Part shown: piece by piece, positions 11,701 to 21,029 of the stretch | Layout: each line of letters starts with the position of its first letter | Position numbering within the stretch: position 1 is the stretch's first letter | NCBI RefSeq assembly: GCF_003589595.1 | Contig: NW_020653415.1 | Coordinates: 1,011,327 to 1,075,326, forward strand | Reading direction: 5' to 3' | DNA from: Hyposmocoma kahamanoa | Taxonomy: Eukaryota; Arthropoda; Insecta; Lepidoptera; Cosmopterigidae | Length of the DNA stretch: 64,000 nucleotides | The notes under the pieces: model-generated | What the model saw: the letters and a program-made list of their open reading frames with translations, nothing else | What the model was told of the DNA's origin: nothing | The model's database searches: none | Position numbers and translations under genes: made by a program

Positions 11701-14700
11701 GCACTTGAATCGCTTGTTCATTACCCAGCATATTAAAAAGCTTGATTCTCCAAGAAAAGGGAAGAGTAGTTACCGATTGTAATTTAATGCTGCAGTAGTA
11801 GTATACAGAAATCTGTTGCTTTTCATCATCTGAATTTATCCCTTAGCTTAGCTTTTCTATGAAATAAACAAGAGCATAGACTGGTGATCCATTTGGGATT
11901 CCTCAAAAATTGTATACCTGAATAAGAAAACGTCCACCCACCTGTAAAGTCAACATGACGTGATGAGTATCGTTTCCCCATCCCCAATCCGCATCGCGAT
12001 GCTGCAGCAAGTACTGCAGCGCCTTCTGTATTGCTTGACCCTCATTCAGGGTTTCTGTCTCCCAAGCAATGGTAGTGGAAGGCTGGTTGGTGCTGGTGGG
12101 GGATGATTTGGTTGTTGTTACAACCGTTGGTGTATCGGTTTCTTCTGAAAATGGTTAAGTGGTACGTAAGTTTTCAATTGACTTCATTCAGTAGATACTT
12201 TATAAGTTTCCATTTTATTATCTTCGGATATTTTAGGTGTTCGGATGATTATAATTCATTATTCATATGATTGTGAAAACACAGGTTGTACAGAATAAAA
12301 TAATATATAATATATATAATGGCCATTTTTCCTAGAAGGGTTAAGATCTCTGATTTCGGTGGTCGAATTTGTTTTCTTAACTTCAGGAAAAACATTGAGC
12401 GAGAAGGAAAAAGAAGTCAAACTTACATCAGCTACCGTTAATTGGGCAACTAGGTTCTTAACAGTTAATGACATATTTGATGAAATCAGAATAATTTAAT
12501 AAAACGCATAATTTTCGCATAAAATTTTATGAAAAAGGCAAAAAAACATTCAATAATCTACAAAAACATTTACTAATATGACTAACTATCAAATCAAGCT
12601 TTAAGAACTAAAATTAATTTATAAATCGAAGAACAGAACAACGCAAACAAATTTCACCTTATGATATACTACTAATGAAAATCAGTTTTCAGTTTGGTTG
12701 TTCAACCTTTTTTCTATCACAAAAAGTATTTCCGTATCACTTATGAAAAAAAAATTTAGTACGCCATCTGCAGCTACAAAAGGAATCAGTTTTTTTGGAA
12801 CTTGCGCGATTAATATCTTTCATTACTTTTTATACATGACGAGGTAATTAATGCATGTAACTTCAAAATCTTTCCTTCCGCTTTTTCTTCGCATACCTCT
12901 GTCTAATGTTTCTTTTAAACCTTTCATTATATCGCTTGTTATTTTTGCTTTACTAGTTCGTCCCTGCATCTTCTTGATTTCCAATTTTTCTATTCTGTTT
13001 TGATTTTCTTTATTCATTTTCACCGGGAAGCAAGTACTAATATAAAATTGTGAAAATGAATAATATTTACTAAACATTTATACGAAAAAACGTATAAAAT
13101 TCTTCCTTTTCAGAGAAAATATGGCTTTGATGTCAGGTTTTTCCTACTTCGGCGGAAGCTTTTCTGAATTCGGCGGCATAAATTCCACCGAAACCAAGGC
13201 CACGGGATTCAGAAAATATATATATTATTGATATTTCTCGTAAACGACATAACTTTTAAAACCAATAAATTATTTTTACACTCTTTTTGTTACAACACAT
13301 GTTATAAAAAATATTATATGTATACATTTGCTTTTTGAAATATCGTATACATCGAATTCAGGAATCAACCTGGATCAAATCCACCGAATTAGATATTTAC
13401 ATGCTAGAAGTCCTAAAATCGGCAACAAATCATCCACCTGTTCTCTCCAGCCGTAGGGGCGTAATGGACGAATAATATGAACGAATTGCGAAGCTTCTAA
13501 AATGATTCACCGGTGATGTGTAGCGTGATTAGTAACGACCACCGAATTCCAGAGTAAACTTGAGGCACGTAGCAATCTTGGTATTGTGATAAAACTATTG
13601 TCTAGTTTATTGTGAAATTCAGATTATTATTAGCATCTAATTTATTATATGAGAACTAAAGTGTATGCAAGTAATATTGATATACGGTTTCAATTTTGAG
13701 AAAAAATTACACTTTGTGTTGCATTGTGCATTCGGGACGCGCCACCGTTGTCAGGTTTTAAGCATTTCGGATTTTTTTTCCATTAGGTCCGAAAGGTTTA
13801 TTGGGTGGATTTTGTACTCTCCAGTTTGCTTTCGACCTATATTATACACTCTATTTTTTTTAGATGTTTGTTTTGATAAATAAATGGAGTTACTAACGAG
13901 ATGGAACATGTTTTTTCATATATTATATCAGAAGGGCTAGTACAACAGGGCATGACTTGTGTGAGAGCAACATAGATGCGCACTCTATCGTTACGTATCG
14001 TGCTAACTCTACTGATGGGTGCGCATAGACTTAATGAGTTAGTTTAAACACGGTAATATTTATTTGGATCAATTTTTAATATAATTCATAAGATATTTAT
14101 TACCCTGAGAAGAATATTGGGTGAAATGTTTGGAATAACATTGGTTGTGTCAATTTAAAAAATTTTTAAAGCACGAAAAGGTCTGAAAAAATTGTAATAT
14201 TAATTTAACAGTGTAATTCAAGCAAGATTTGATCATTTGCAAAAAAAAATATTTTTTTGTTTTTTTGTGTCCGTAGTAGTTTGTGTGAATAAAATGACTG
14301 GTTTGGAGCGTTTGTTCAATGTCTGAGTTAGGGCAAGACAACTAAACGTACTAGATGGCTTAAATGGACTAGAAGGCCGACCTAGTTTAGTCGACCGATT
14401 GAACTAGATAGGATCGCTCCCTTTAAAGACCAATCAGGCACAAGTCTACTAGGCGATAAAAATAGGTAAGCTGGCAGTATTTCCACTGGCGGATTTGCTC
14501 TAAGGCCCACTAGGCCCGGGCCTAGGGCGGCCAGATTTTAGAAAAAAAATTCGCTGATAATAGCAAGCAATAACTCAAAGTATCTAAATATTCTAAAGGC
14601 TCACGCACATTATGGCAAGCCGCACTGCACCGCATCGTAGAACAATAATCTTCCTAAATCACTTTCGTACATTTTATGTATAAAATATAGACAAGTTACA

Positions 14701-15079
14701 TATCTATAATGTAATGTATAATCACTACATCAGTACGTCTGTCTGTCTGTCTGTCTGATTGCGATAAACTGAAAATCTACTGAACGGATGTTGGTATTGA
14801 CTACATGGCCTGGGGCTTATGCCTACTTCTCTGGTCGAACTCTTTTACAAGGAGCTGTAAAAACTCTCAATCTTCTCAGGGCAATGTATCTTATAAACGA
14901 GTTTAAATAAAAGTAAAAAGTGATTAAATAATCTTGCTAATATTAATTTCTGTAACTATAACGTCCTCCTCATCCGACATCAAGTATCCGACAACATGAT
15001 AAAATATCTTACCAGTTTGTGCGTAAGCCGTTGTTACAAGTAGCAATAGAGCTAGTGTTGGTAAGTAGAATCCGGCCAT
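5704..15079 (-). CDS. Transcobalamin/intrinsic-factor-like secreted protein (CG3556 type), nine coding exons
   Basis: Spliced from 15013-15079, 11942-12144, 11454-11551, 10565-10812, 10095-10255, 9632-9848, 9151-9301, 8039-8250 and 5704-5765. All introns are GT-AG, phases agree throughout, and the sum is 1419 nt (472 aa). Residues 1-20 form a signal peptide; 25-50 are Thr/Ser/Pro-rich. About 58-330 is an alpha/alpha-toroid domain with repeated motifs: HRDADWGWG, QQHPDGSFG, QNPDGGWGD. About 331-472 is the transcobalamin-like C-terminal (DUF4430) beta domain, with GHYVHTLAG and YHYWLLYRL. The layout is that of cobalamin-binding intrinsic factor and transcobalamin. The insect members, including Drosophila CG3556, are to my knowledge uncharacterised, so B12 binding is inference. 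The product is probably secreted or lumenal. No other gene is visible nearby, so context adds nothing. Further 5' noncoding exons are likely but not located. Confidence 0.9.
5963..6421. mobile_element. hAT-type MITE, copy 1, in the last intron
   Basis: 459 bp, bounded by 8-bp direct repeats ACCGCTAC (5955-5962 and 6422-6429). The ends are inverted copies: CATCGCGTATATAACCAGAA on the left, mirrored by TTCTGGTTATATACTCGATG on the right; the inverted match continues through AATAGAGACGAAAT. No coding capacity. The 8-bp duplication points to the hAT superfamily. It lies about 190 bp upstream of the terminal exon of the transcobalamin-like gene. A second copy is at 36628-37160. Confidence 0.85.
7045..7640. 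repeat. Diverged direct duplication inside the last intron
   Basis: Two blocks, about 7045-7230 and 7430-7640, share the order TTTTCAAAAG, a poly-A stretch, and an exact block containing TTAATTTCCTATTAATAAT followed by AGGTTTGTC. Probably two copies of one AT-rich repeat or a local duplication. No class assigned. Confidence 0.5.
7285..7311. repeat. GC-cored imperfect palindrome
   Basis: TTCAAAGTC and GACTTTGAA face each other around GCGGCCGCG, a 27-nt inverted repeat with one bulged base. It is a GC island in an otherwise AT-rich intron. It lies between the two blocks of the direct duplication. Confidence 0.6.
8039..8250 (-). CDS. Exon 8: core of the DUF4430 domain, residues 382-452
   Basis: Acceptor TGTTTACAG, donor GTAAGT. 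Encodes the stretch starting NVSFYHVMQMAADQDPKFKF and carrying GHYVHTLAG, then YWLLYRLPEIPDPVSPPGNQ. It is the most family-typical part of the protein. If the donor were ignored the frame would run 14 codons into the intron; splicing to exon 9 restores the expected ending. Confidence 0.9.
8251..9150 (-). other. Intron 7 of the transcobalamin-like gene
   Basis: A 900-bp intron with GTAGGA donor and TTTACAG acceptor. I see no recognisable repeat family or nested gene in it. Confidence 0.6.
9151..9301 (-). CDS. Exon 7: start of the C-terminal domain, residues 332-381
   Basis: Acceptor ACTTTCAG, donor GTAGGA. Encodes SNGGDGSLKLAYQSGHTSND and then FTYTLWLGTNVTENYTLYMV. NVT and NYT are potential N-glycosylation sites, consistent with a secreted protein. 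Its first two bases complete an Asp codon begun in exon 6. Confidence 0.88.
9632..9848 (-). CDS. Exon 6: toroid repeat, residues 260-331
   Basis: Acceptor ACAATTCCAG before GCTCTCGAAG, donor GTAAAC. Encodes ALEDSDSGPGAHQHWSLPAA, then RKWLLERQNPDGGWGDVAKT and an Ala-rich helix. An alternative acceptor at 9832 was rejected because it breaks the phase with exon 5. QNPDGGWGD is the clearest QW-like toroid motif of the protein. Confidence 0.9.
10095..10255 (-). CDS. Exon 5: toroid repeat, residues 206-259
   Basis: Acceptor GTTTGCAG, donor GTATGA. Encodes DTISMVILALRCVVQDHRHR and later LARQQHPDGSFGSLTTTALA before IQ. It begins by completing an Asp codon and ends on a codon boundary. QQHPDGSFG is the second DG-containing repeat motif. 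Confidence 0.9.
10565..10812 (-). CDS. Exon 4: helical part of the toroid, residues 123-205
   Basis: Acceptor TATTGAAG, a purine-containing but usable acceptor; donor GTAAGT. Encodes HHESPPPLGRLAAYTLALGA, LCKDPRSFHGRDLVAALLHR and an Ala/Arg-rich helix to DHSL. GRLAAYTLALGALCKDPR is typical of the transcobalamin-type domain. Confidence 0.9.
11454..11551 (-). CDS. Exon 3: residues 91-122
   Basis: Acceptor ATGTCACAG, donor GTAAGT. Encodes LANNTGKEIEQQALEMQLSA and KQMEIEILLMMS, a long amphipathic helix. It starts on a codon boundary; the last codon is split with exon 4. Confidence 0.9.
11942..12144 (-). CDS. Exon 2: Thr/Ser-rich linker and first toroid helix, residues 23-90
   Basis: Acceptor CCATTTTCAG, donor GTGGGT. 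Encodes a low-complexity Thr/Ser/Pro stretch (PTVVTTTKSSPTSTNQPSTT). The folded domain follows, starting near NEGQAIQKALQYLLQHRDAD and continuing WGWGNDTHHVMLTLQ. The linker could carry O-glycans. Confidence 0.9.
12145..15012 (-). other. Intron 1 of the transcobalamin-like gene
   Basis: A 2.9-kb intron holding no recognised exon. It contains a perfect 14-bp palindrome TAGGCCCGGGCCTA (14511-14524) in a short GC-rich patch, a GTCT microsatellite near 14739-14757, and a fragment of family C 3' end near 14840-14862. Confidence 0.55.
15013..15079 (-). CDS. Exon 1 (first coding): signal peptide, residues 1-22
   Basis: Start ATG at 15079-15077 in the good context CAAGATGG. Encodes a signal peptide (hydrophobic LPTLALLLLVTTA core) with predicted cleavage after AYA, residue 20. 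Donor ACTG/GTAAGA. A possible acceptor GTTTCAG ends at 15095, so 15080-15094 may be 5' untranslated sequence of this exon, with more leader upstream. Confidence 0.88.
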
Positions 15080-15343
15080 CTTGACGTAGGGTATCTGAAA
15101 CAATCATAGAAAAGTAAGTTAGCCAATCGTTGTAGTTTTATATGACTAGCTTGTCAATTACAGTTTAGTAGACATATGAATTACAACTATATTTTCGGAT
15201 CTAGATATATTTGTCTTTTCAAACAATTCAATGTTTCGGGTCATTTACAGATCCCTTGGTCGCGGCTGACAGTCAAAGTGCGGAAAAAAGTTTAATTACA
15301 AAAGTATGCAACACAAACGAAAGCCTGAGAATATGATATAATA

Positions 15344-16621
15344 GGGGTTAAAGTATGAAATTGCCGATTTGTACTGAAAATCTAAATTGTTTATTTTTTA
15401 AATTTTTAATAAATTTATTTAATCAAAATAGTTGCCATTATTATCTATACATTGCTGCCATCTAATGGGAAGGTTATTAATGCCTTTGCGATAGAACTCC
15501 GACGATCTAGACTGCACAAACTGTGTGAAAGCATTTTGTACTGCCTCCTGGGAAGAAAACTTCTTGTCACGTAGATAATTGTCCAAATCACGAAAAAAAT
15601 GGTAGTCCGTTGGAGCAAGGTCTGGTGAATACGGAGGATGACGAATGGTTTCTAACTGCAGTTCCTGAAGGGTCAAAATGGTTTCTCGTGCTGTGTGAGG
15701 TCTCGCGTTGTCGTGGAGCAATAATGGTGAAGATCGATTCATGAGTCGGGGCTGTTTTACTGCTAGTTTTGTCAACATGGTTCGGAGTTCGGCACAATAG
15801 ACATCTGCCGTTATTGCTTGACCAGATCGGAGAAACCATTGTGAATAACACCATGCTGAGACCACCAAACAGTTACCATTACCTTTTTATTGGTAAGTTT
15901 TGCTTTAGGACACTGTTGTGGCATTTGACCTGGGGTCAGCCATTGCATTTTTCTTTTCCGGTTATCATAAAGAATCCACTTTTCATCACATGTTACAATT
16001 CGATCCAATATTCCTTCATTTCTGTACCGGTTCAACAAGGCAACACAAGTTTCAACACGCGTTTCTTTCTGCAGATCAGTCAAATCATGAGGCACCCATT
16101 TTTCGTATTTTTTTATTTTATTGATTTGACGCAAGTGAGTCAATATTGTGGGTAAGGTAACGTTAAACCATGCCGCTAATTCCTGGGTAGTTTGACTAGG
16201 ATCGGCTTCCACTATCTCTCTTAATTCATCGTTATTCACCTGTGTGGGCGGTCTTCCTCGTGGCTCGTTCTTTAAGTCGAAATTTCCATCACGAAAGCGT
16301 TTAAACCAAAATCGCACGGTGCGTTCATTAGTAGACCCCTCTCCAAACGCAGCATTGATATTGCGGGCTGTTTCTGCCGCGTTAGTTCCGCGTCGGAACT
16401 CGTATTCAAAAATCACTCGAATTTTCGCAGTATCCATCTTTCTTGTCTAAATTGAATAACAAAAACAATTGAAAGTCGATATTCAAATGTTTCAAATTAA
16501 AAAAAAAAAAATCACAGAAACCATTTGAAAAAAGTTTCATTCGAAAACCTCAAACCATGAAGATTCTATGAAAATTCAAAGAACCTATTGCAATAAAACG
16601 GCAATTTCATACTTTAACCCC
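15344..16621 (-). mobile_element. mariner transposon, nearly complete (1278 bp)
   Basis: Terminal inverted repeats start GGGGTTAAAGTATGAAATTG at 15344 and are mirrored at 16621. The 24-nt ends are identical, and the target duplications are TA (15342-15343, 16622-16623). The full length is the usual size of an autonomous mariner. The single transposase frame is broken once. It lies about 250 bp upstream of the gene's first coding exon, in an upstream intron or the promoter region. Confidence 0.93.
15419..16437 (-). pseudogene. mariner transposase (DD34D), one frameshift
   Basis: N-terminal helix-turn-helix region (KIRVIFEYEFRRGTNAAETA), linker motif WVPHDL, first catalytic Asp in TCDEKWILYDN, second in LLHDNARPHT, third in SPDLAPTDYHFF. 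Exactly 34 residues lie between the second and third Asp. The frame shifts by one base near 15830-15845, after WWSQHGVIHN. Both halves are otherwise open, so decay is recent. It acts on its own TIRs by cut-and-paste; this copy should be inactive. Confidence 0.9.
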
Positions 16622-16935
16622 TAATATATAAGATTATCAGTAGCCTTGATCTTGAAACTGACGTCAGAGTCGAGATTTTGTTCCTTTATTTTTGAACTGT
16701 ATTATAGTTTCAAAGGACACTAGTTTCAAAACTTATAATTATCGCTGTTGCCCAAACCATATCCCGGAATTATTTACACTACGTGGCTTACTTGATATTT
16801 GGGTAAATAAATATACCACATTTAGTAGCAGAGCTTCTTGTAAAACAGTTCGCCCGGGGAAATATGGCAGTACTCGACTAATTTCATAATCTTTAAATCT
16901 CTCTCCTGAACATTCTCATTTCGCAAATTTCTTTT
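16622..16935. other. No gene recognised
   Basis: AT-rich flank of the mariner element. A short stretch near 16828-16870 resembles the family C 3' end in reverse. Nothing else is seen. Confidence 0.4.
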
Positions 16936-17055
16936 ATAAGTGATGGAACGAACAAGTCGTGTGGCTGGTGGTAAGCGACACGCCTGTACCTAACAATTGC
17001 AGTGCCACTCAGGGGGTCTACTCCCGATCTCCGTCCGACATCCGTCCGAAACAAA
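16936..17055 (+). repeat. SINE-like repeat family C, 5' part
   Basis: Has AAGTGATGGAACGAACAAGT, GTGGTAAGCGACACGCCTGT and CAGTGCCACTCAG, then breaks off and is followed by the 97-bp tandem array. Confidence 0.7.
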
Positions 17056-17059
17056 TAAG

Positions 17060-17510
17060 TAAAGTGCTATATTCGTAATGAGCACCCCCAAATACTTCGA
17101 AAACGATACCCAACTTGCCATTATTCGAAAAATCGTGCCCGCCATCTTGGATTTAGAAGTGAGTGCCATATTCGTATTGAGCATCCTCAAATACCTCGAA
17201 AAGAATACCCAATTGCATTTTTTTGAAAAATCGTGTCTGCCATCTTGGATTTACAAATAAATGCTATATTCGTAATGAGCACCCCCAAATATCTCGAAAA
17301 CGATACCCAACTTGCCATTATTTGACAAATCGTGCCCGCCATCTTGCATTTAGAAAAGTCGTGTGAGCCATCATGTATTCAGATATAAATGCCATTCCCA
17401 TAAGGATTACCAAAAATAAACTTTTGAAAATTCTTGGCAACCATCTTGGATTTAGAAATTAATGCCATATTCTCAATAAGCACTCCCAAACAACTCGAAA
17501 ACGTCTATAA
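17060..17510. repeat. Tandem array, about 97-bp period, four to five diverged units
   Basis: Units share TAATGAGCACCCCCAAATA, CTCGAAAACGATACCCAAC and GCCCGCCATCTTGGATTTA. Starts fall near 17076, 17177 and 17271, with decayed units to about 17510. Each unit carries GCCATCTTGG, the reverse of the YY1-like core CCAAGATGGC. Not coding. Confidence 0.75.
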
Positions 17511-17689
17511 TTCTCGTTGTCGATCGGCAGTGTCGGTTATACGTTGTCTATTATAATAATACGTTCTAGTATTCTTTTTAATTTTTTTTTCAGTTTTAAC
17601 AAAATAAGTGAAACGAAAACGAAAACGTTTCTTCGTCAGAATCCATCGTGTAACTGAGTCGAAAGATAAAACATCACTAAAAATTTGGT

Positions 17690-17935
17690 TGCACTTCAGC
17701 CGCGCTGCAACCGCGCGACGTTGCAGCAGCGCTGCAGCAGTGCTACAGCCGCGCGCCGGCCGCGCGATTGTCACTGTTCATACAATTTCTAGAAGCGCTG
17801 CAACCGCGCGGCGGCCGCGCGACCGTCGCGCTGCTGCAGCGCGTCTGGAATTGTATGAAAAGTGATAGTCGCGCGGCTGCAGCGCTGCTGCAGCGCGGTT
17901 AACAGCGGCTAATTTAAAGACTCTGCTTCTAGTCC
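17690..17935. repeat. GC-rich inverted-repeat block, MITE-like
   Basis: Dense in GCAGCGC, GCCGCGCG and CTGCAGCG motifs on both strands in an AT-rich neighbourhood. The right end (AACAGCGGCTAATTTAAAGA) is the reverse of the left end of the fragment at 21768. The GGCTAATTTAAAG pattern also recalls the Harbinger-type MITEs at 3.3-5.0 kb. The left end is not resolved. Confidence 0.5.
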
Positions 17936-17985
17936 TGTCTGATCGAAGGAATTTTTCTTTGTGTTCGATATTTGTATTCATAATC
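17929..17985 (+). repeat. SINE family A, 3' fragment
   Basis: Reads GATCGAAGGAATTTTTCTTT, GTGTTCGATATTTGTATTC. Only the segment just downstream of the tRNA-like head is present. Confidence 0.6.
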
Positions 17986-18087
17986 GGGACTAGCTGCGAC
18001 GAAGAAGGTTCTAAAATTTCTCACTATAAGACAGAATGCCGAAAGATCCAGTGCACAGGTCTTTAACAAAAAACACATAGGATAATA

Positions 18088-18208
18088 TCGAGTTCTTAGG
18101 TTTTCGCGATTGTTACCCATAGGAAATGAAACTATTTTTCCGAATTGGAATCGCGTATTGAAATCCGGGAAAATAGTTACATTTCACATAGGATAATTTC
18201 GACAACTC
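18088..18208. repeat. Penelope-like terminal repeat, two inverted halves
   Basis: 18088-18153 is the repeat in reverse (CGAGTTCTTAGGTTTTCGCG...). 18158-18208 is the same end forward, finishing GACAACTCGAT. The two halves face each other, forming a long imperfect palindrome. The same layout is seen at 23180-23350. Confidence 0.6.
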
Positions 18209-18212
18209 GATA

Positions 18213-18385
18213 ACTTGACCCGTAGCTCAGTTGGTACGAGCAATATTACGATGCTGTATGGTCGTGGACTCAAATCCCATCGAGTCGAAAAAGATTTTCT
18301 ATGTGTTCGATCTTTGTATTAATAATTATAACAAACTAGTGGAGTAAATTCACAAAAAATAAATAAATATCATAATATTCATTAA
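18213..18385 (+). repeat. SINE family A, tRNA head and tail
   Basis: tRNA-like head GACCCGTAGCTCAGTTGGTA (A-box) with a diverged B-box. Then GTGTTCGATCTTTGTATTA and AACAAACTAGTGGAGTAAA; the tail ends near ATTAAAATC. The 5' leader is missing. Confidence 0.75.
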
Positions 18386-18389
18386 AATC

Positions 18390-19377
18390 AATGTTACAGA
18401 TAATAGATTTCTGATTTCATTCTATTATTATTTTATTATAGTGGTAACATTGAAACGTATTCGGCAAATGTTGCCAAGGCTTATATTAACATTTCCGATG
18501 CCCTAAATAAAAGCCAGCACGATTAAATCAACATCATATCAAAGCCTATCGATTGGTTGCCAATGAAAGGAACGAAATAACATTATAAACGAGCTTTGGT
18601 TTCGGGCCTCACAGGCATATCGCTTTGTCATCTTGAAGGGTGGCTACGTTTTCCATTTAATTTTTTAATAATGGGAGAAAAAAAATCCCTTAATTTATGT
18701 AACAGCGCCCATTTCGTAACTAGTAGAACCTTTGTTATAAATACAGAAGATATTTCGACAAATAAAGTTATTGATCTTAGAATACATTTACGGACGTTTC
18801 AAATCTCCTTTGAACAATTAATATGCATACAATCCCCAATTATAACAGTGAAAAGAAACAAAAGAAACTGTTGGCATAAATTAAAACTTCCCCCAGTAGT
18901 ATATACAGATCTGGTCCACACTCAATGGCAATTCAATAGAGATGTTTCGTTGTTGGTACTAAAATAAATGGAAAATTTAATCAGGCTATCAGTGGGATTT
19001 TTGTAAAGTATTTTTTGACCTGCAATTTCTAAACAATCGTTAAGGATTTTTAATACCGTGTAACGTAAAATGGAACGGAATTCCATGGAACGAAACAGAT
19101 TTTATGTAATTGTTTGACAATGACAGATCAGATGTCAATGTCATTATTGTTACAAAAGAAAGATAGGAAAATAAAAATTGAAGATTTATCTTGATGGATT
19201 TATTCCGATGCCGTGAAACTAATATTTAAAAAAAATTGAGTCAAATAAATTTATTTCAAGTTTTTGAATAATTTAGCGTTTAATTGTTGCTGCTTTTTGG
19301 ACTTTTTTTAGAATTGTTGCTGATAGTTATACAAACATGTCTACCACATTTTTGTTTTAATCAATAAAAAACAAATA
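18390..19377. other. No gene recognised
   Basis: AT-rich. A 123-codon open frame at 18596-18967 (+) has no domain or splice signal that I can support. Confidence 0.4.
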
Positions 19378-19385
19378 TATGTCAC

Positions 19386-19763
19386 CTTAGAATAATAACG
19401 CATAGAAACCTAGTCCGCACATGCTAAGTGAGGCAAATTGAAGCGCTCCCAATGGGCCTACACGAGCGGGCGGGCCTTCAGTGCTCAAAGTCAACTTGCA
19501 CCGCGAACAGCTCAAGAATTTTAGCTAAAAATGACGAAATGTGCGGTAAATGAGTGTAAAAATACGTCAGACAAACATAAAATAGATACTAACATCACAT
19601 TCCACAAGGAAGTAACGCGTTTCAACTTGTATTTTTATATAAATATTCATTAAAACCGAAAATTAACCTACTACTAAAACTAGCCTACATGAATTTGATT
19701 TTTGCCTCACTTGTGACAGTTCGTTTAATATGATACTATCATTCTATGCGTTATTATTCTAAG
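19386..19763 (+). mobile_element. Short P-like transposon derivative carrying a THAP exon
   Basis: 378 bp. Inverted ends start CTTAGAATAATAACGCATAG (22 matching bases); a second inverted pair inside is AAGTGAGGCAAA. Flanks are TATGTCAC and CATGTCAC, an 8-bp duplication with one mismatch. The interior starts a THAP reading frame. THAP transposase, TIRs and 8-bp duplications together are known for the P superfamily, so I read this as an internally deleted P-type element. The 378-bp length leaves no room for a transposase. Confidence 0.7.
19531..19611 (+). pseudogene. Partial THAP zinc-finger exon (remnant)
   Basis: ATG at 19531 gives MTKCAVNECKNTSDKHKIDT then NITFHKE, matching the start of the C2CH THAP zinc finger (C-x4-C, then ITFH). 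The second half of the domain is absent; GTAACG at 19612 could be the old donor. Known THAP proteins bind DNA; this remnant cannot fold alone. Confidence 0.65.
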
Positions 19764-19764
19764 C

Positions 19765-21025
19765 ATGTCACAATATTTTTTTAATATTCCACTAAGTTCT
19801 TTGTTTCAAGCTTATATCTAGCAAAAAAGCTGAGACTGGTTAAATTTTTCTGAGAAAAAAGTACCAGGCTCCATACTAATTCGGTACTAGTCTTTTAAGC
19901 ACCTTGAAAAGGAAGAAAAATAGTCAAAATTTATCACAAATCTAAAACAAAATACACGCTTTTAAAATATAGGAAATATTTAAAAAAAGATAAACGCAAT
20001 CAATAAAAATGGAAGTATGTTAATTTGCTATTTGCTACCCAATTTGGGTTCGCGGAGTAGCAAATAAGTTACTTCCATTTTTATTAACATGGACTTCCGC
20101 AAAGTAACGCCTGAATCTATTAATTACATAAGTGCAATCAGCTTCTCGTTATTTAGTAATTAATTTGTTTGTGTTTACATAAAAATAAGTTTTCATTAAT
20201 TTATATTTCTTGCAGTGATCTCTAAATTAACAGCGCCCTTCACATGTATGGGAACTATATTAATTTTAAAATCTTTTTACAACTATGTGGCAAAAGGTTT
20301 TCAAAAGATCTTTATTAGATGAATATCGAGCACGGCATCACTAAATATCAACATGGATTACATTTCTAACGTAGGTTCTCGTCTTTATAAGTGACATCAT
20401 AGTACTTGGTACTTGGTGTAACGGGCTAGTGTCCGCAACTCGACGTCAAGGCGCCTATTTTGCGTGTAATCATAGTATGTCGCTATTAGAAGATAGGGCA
20501 GATTCCTAATTGTTGAAAAAGCTACGTATCGTCGTCTTCATTGCATGGAAATTAAACAATATTACATCACGTCCATTTTGCGCCGCACTTCGCCTCAAGG
20601 GCCAATACTACCTCAGCTAGAATTCAAAATTTTTCCGTGTTAATACAGTTCATTTTTCTTGGGTCGAGCCGCAGGGACACTGGCTTTATTTCAGAATTTA
20701 TTTTCTTACAAATGAAAATAAAGCCGTTTCAAAAATGTATATCGTGTAGTGTACGTGTTCCATTTAGTTTAGTTAATATGAAAGAATCATTGGTATATGT
20801 CAAGTACCTATTGAATAACCGCTGTTATCTTGTAAAATTTCGAGGTAAGTTTGTATTTTTTTTTCTATCGTGAATATTTTTAGGAATTGTGTTTTCACAC
20901 CGTATAGTAATCAGTGCATTTACTCAATTTTACTATACGTATATTTTTTCCAATGTGATTCATTCAACATCAACGCTGTTACGCGGTCAACTAAAGCCAT
21001 TTGAGGTTGTATAATAATAACGCAC
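19765..21025. other. No gene recognised apart from the hairpin repeat
   Basis: AT-rich, scattered short open frames only. Nothing else nameable. Confidence 0.4.
20002..20085. repeat. Hairpin repeat, 16-bp perfect outer arms
   Basis: AATAAAAATGGAAGTA (20002-20017) is mirrored at 20070-20085, and TTTGCTA motifs extend the pairing inward. The right flank (CGCAAAGTAACGCCTGAATC, after 20097) recurs in reverse near 38170, so this is part of a dispersed repeat. Confidence 0.6.
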
Positions 21026-21029
21026 ACAG

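Noticed and set aside
14511..14524. TAGGCCCGGGCCTA palindrome as a regulatory site
   Set aside because: A single short palindrome in intron 1 with no partner or conservation evidence.
17060..17510. CRISPR-like array
   Set aside because: Unit divergence, 97-bp period without unique spacers, and eukaryotic context exclude it.
18596..18967. 123-codon plus-strand frame as a gene
   Set aside because: No domain, no splice or promoter support, AT-driven composition.
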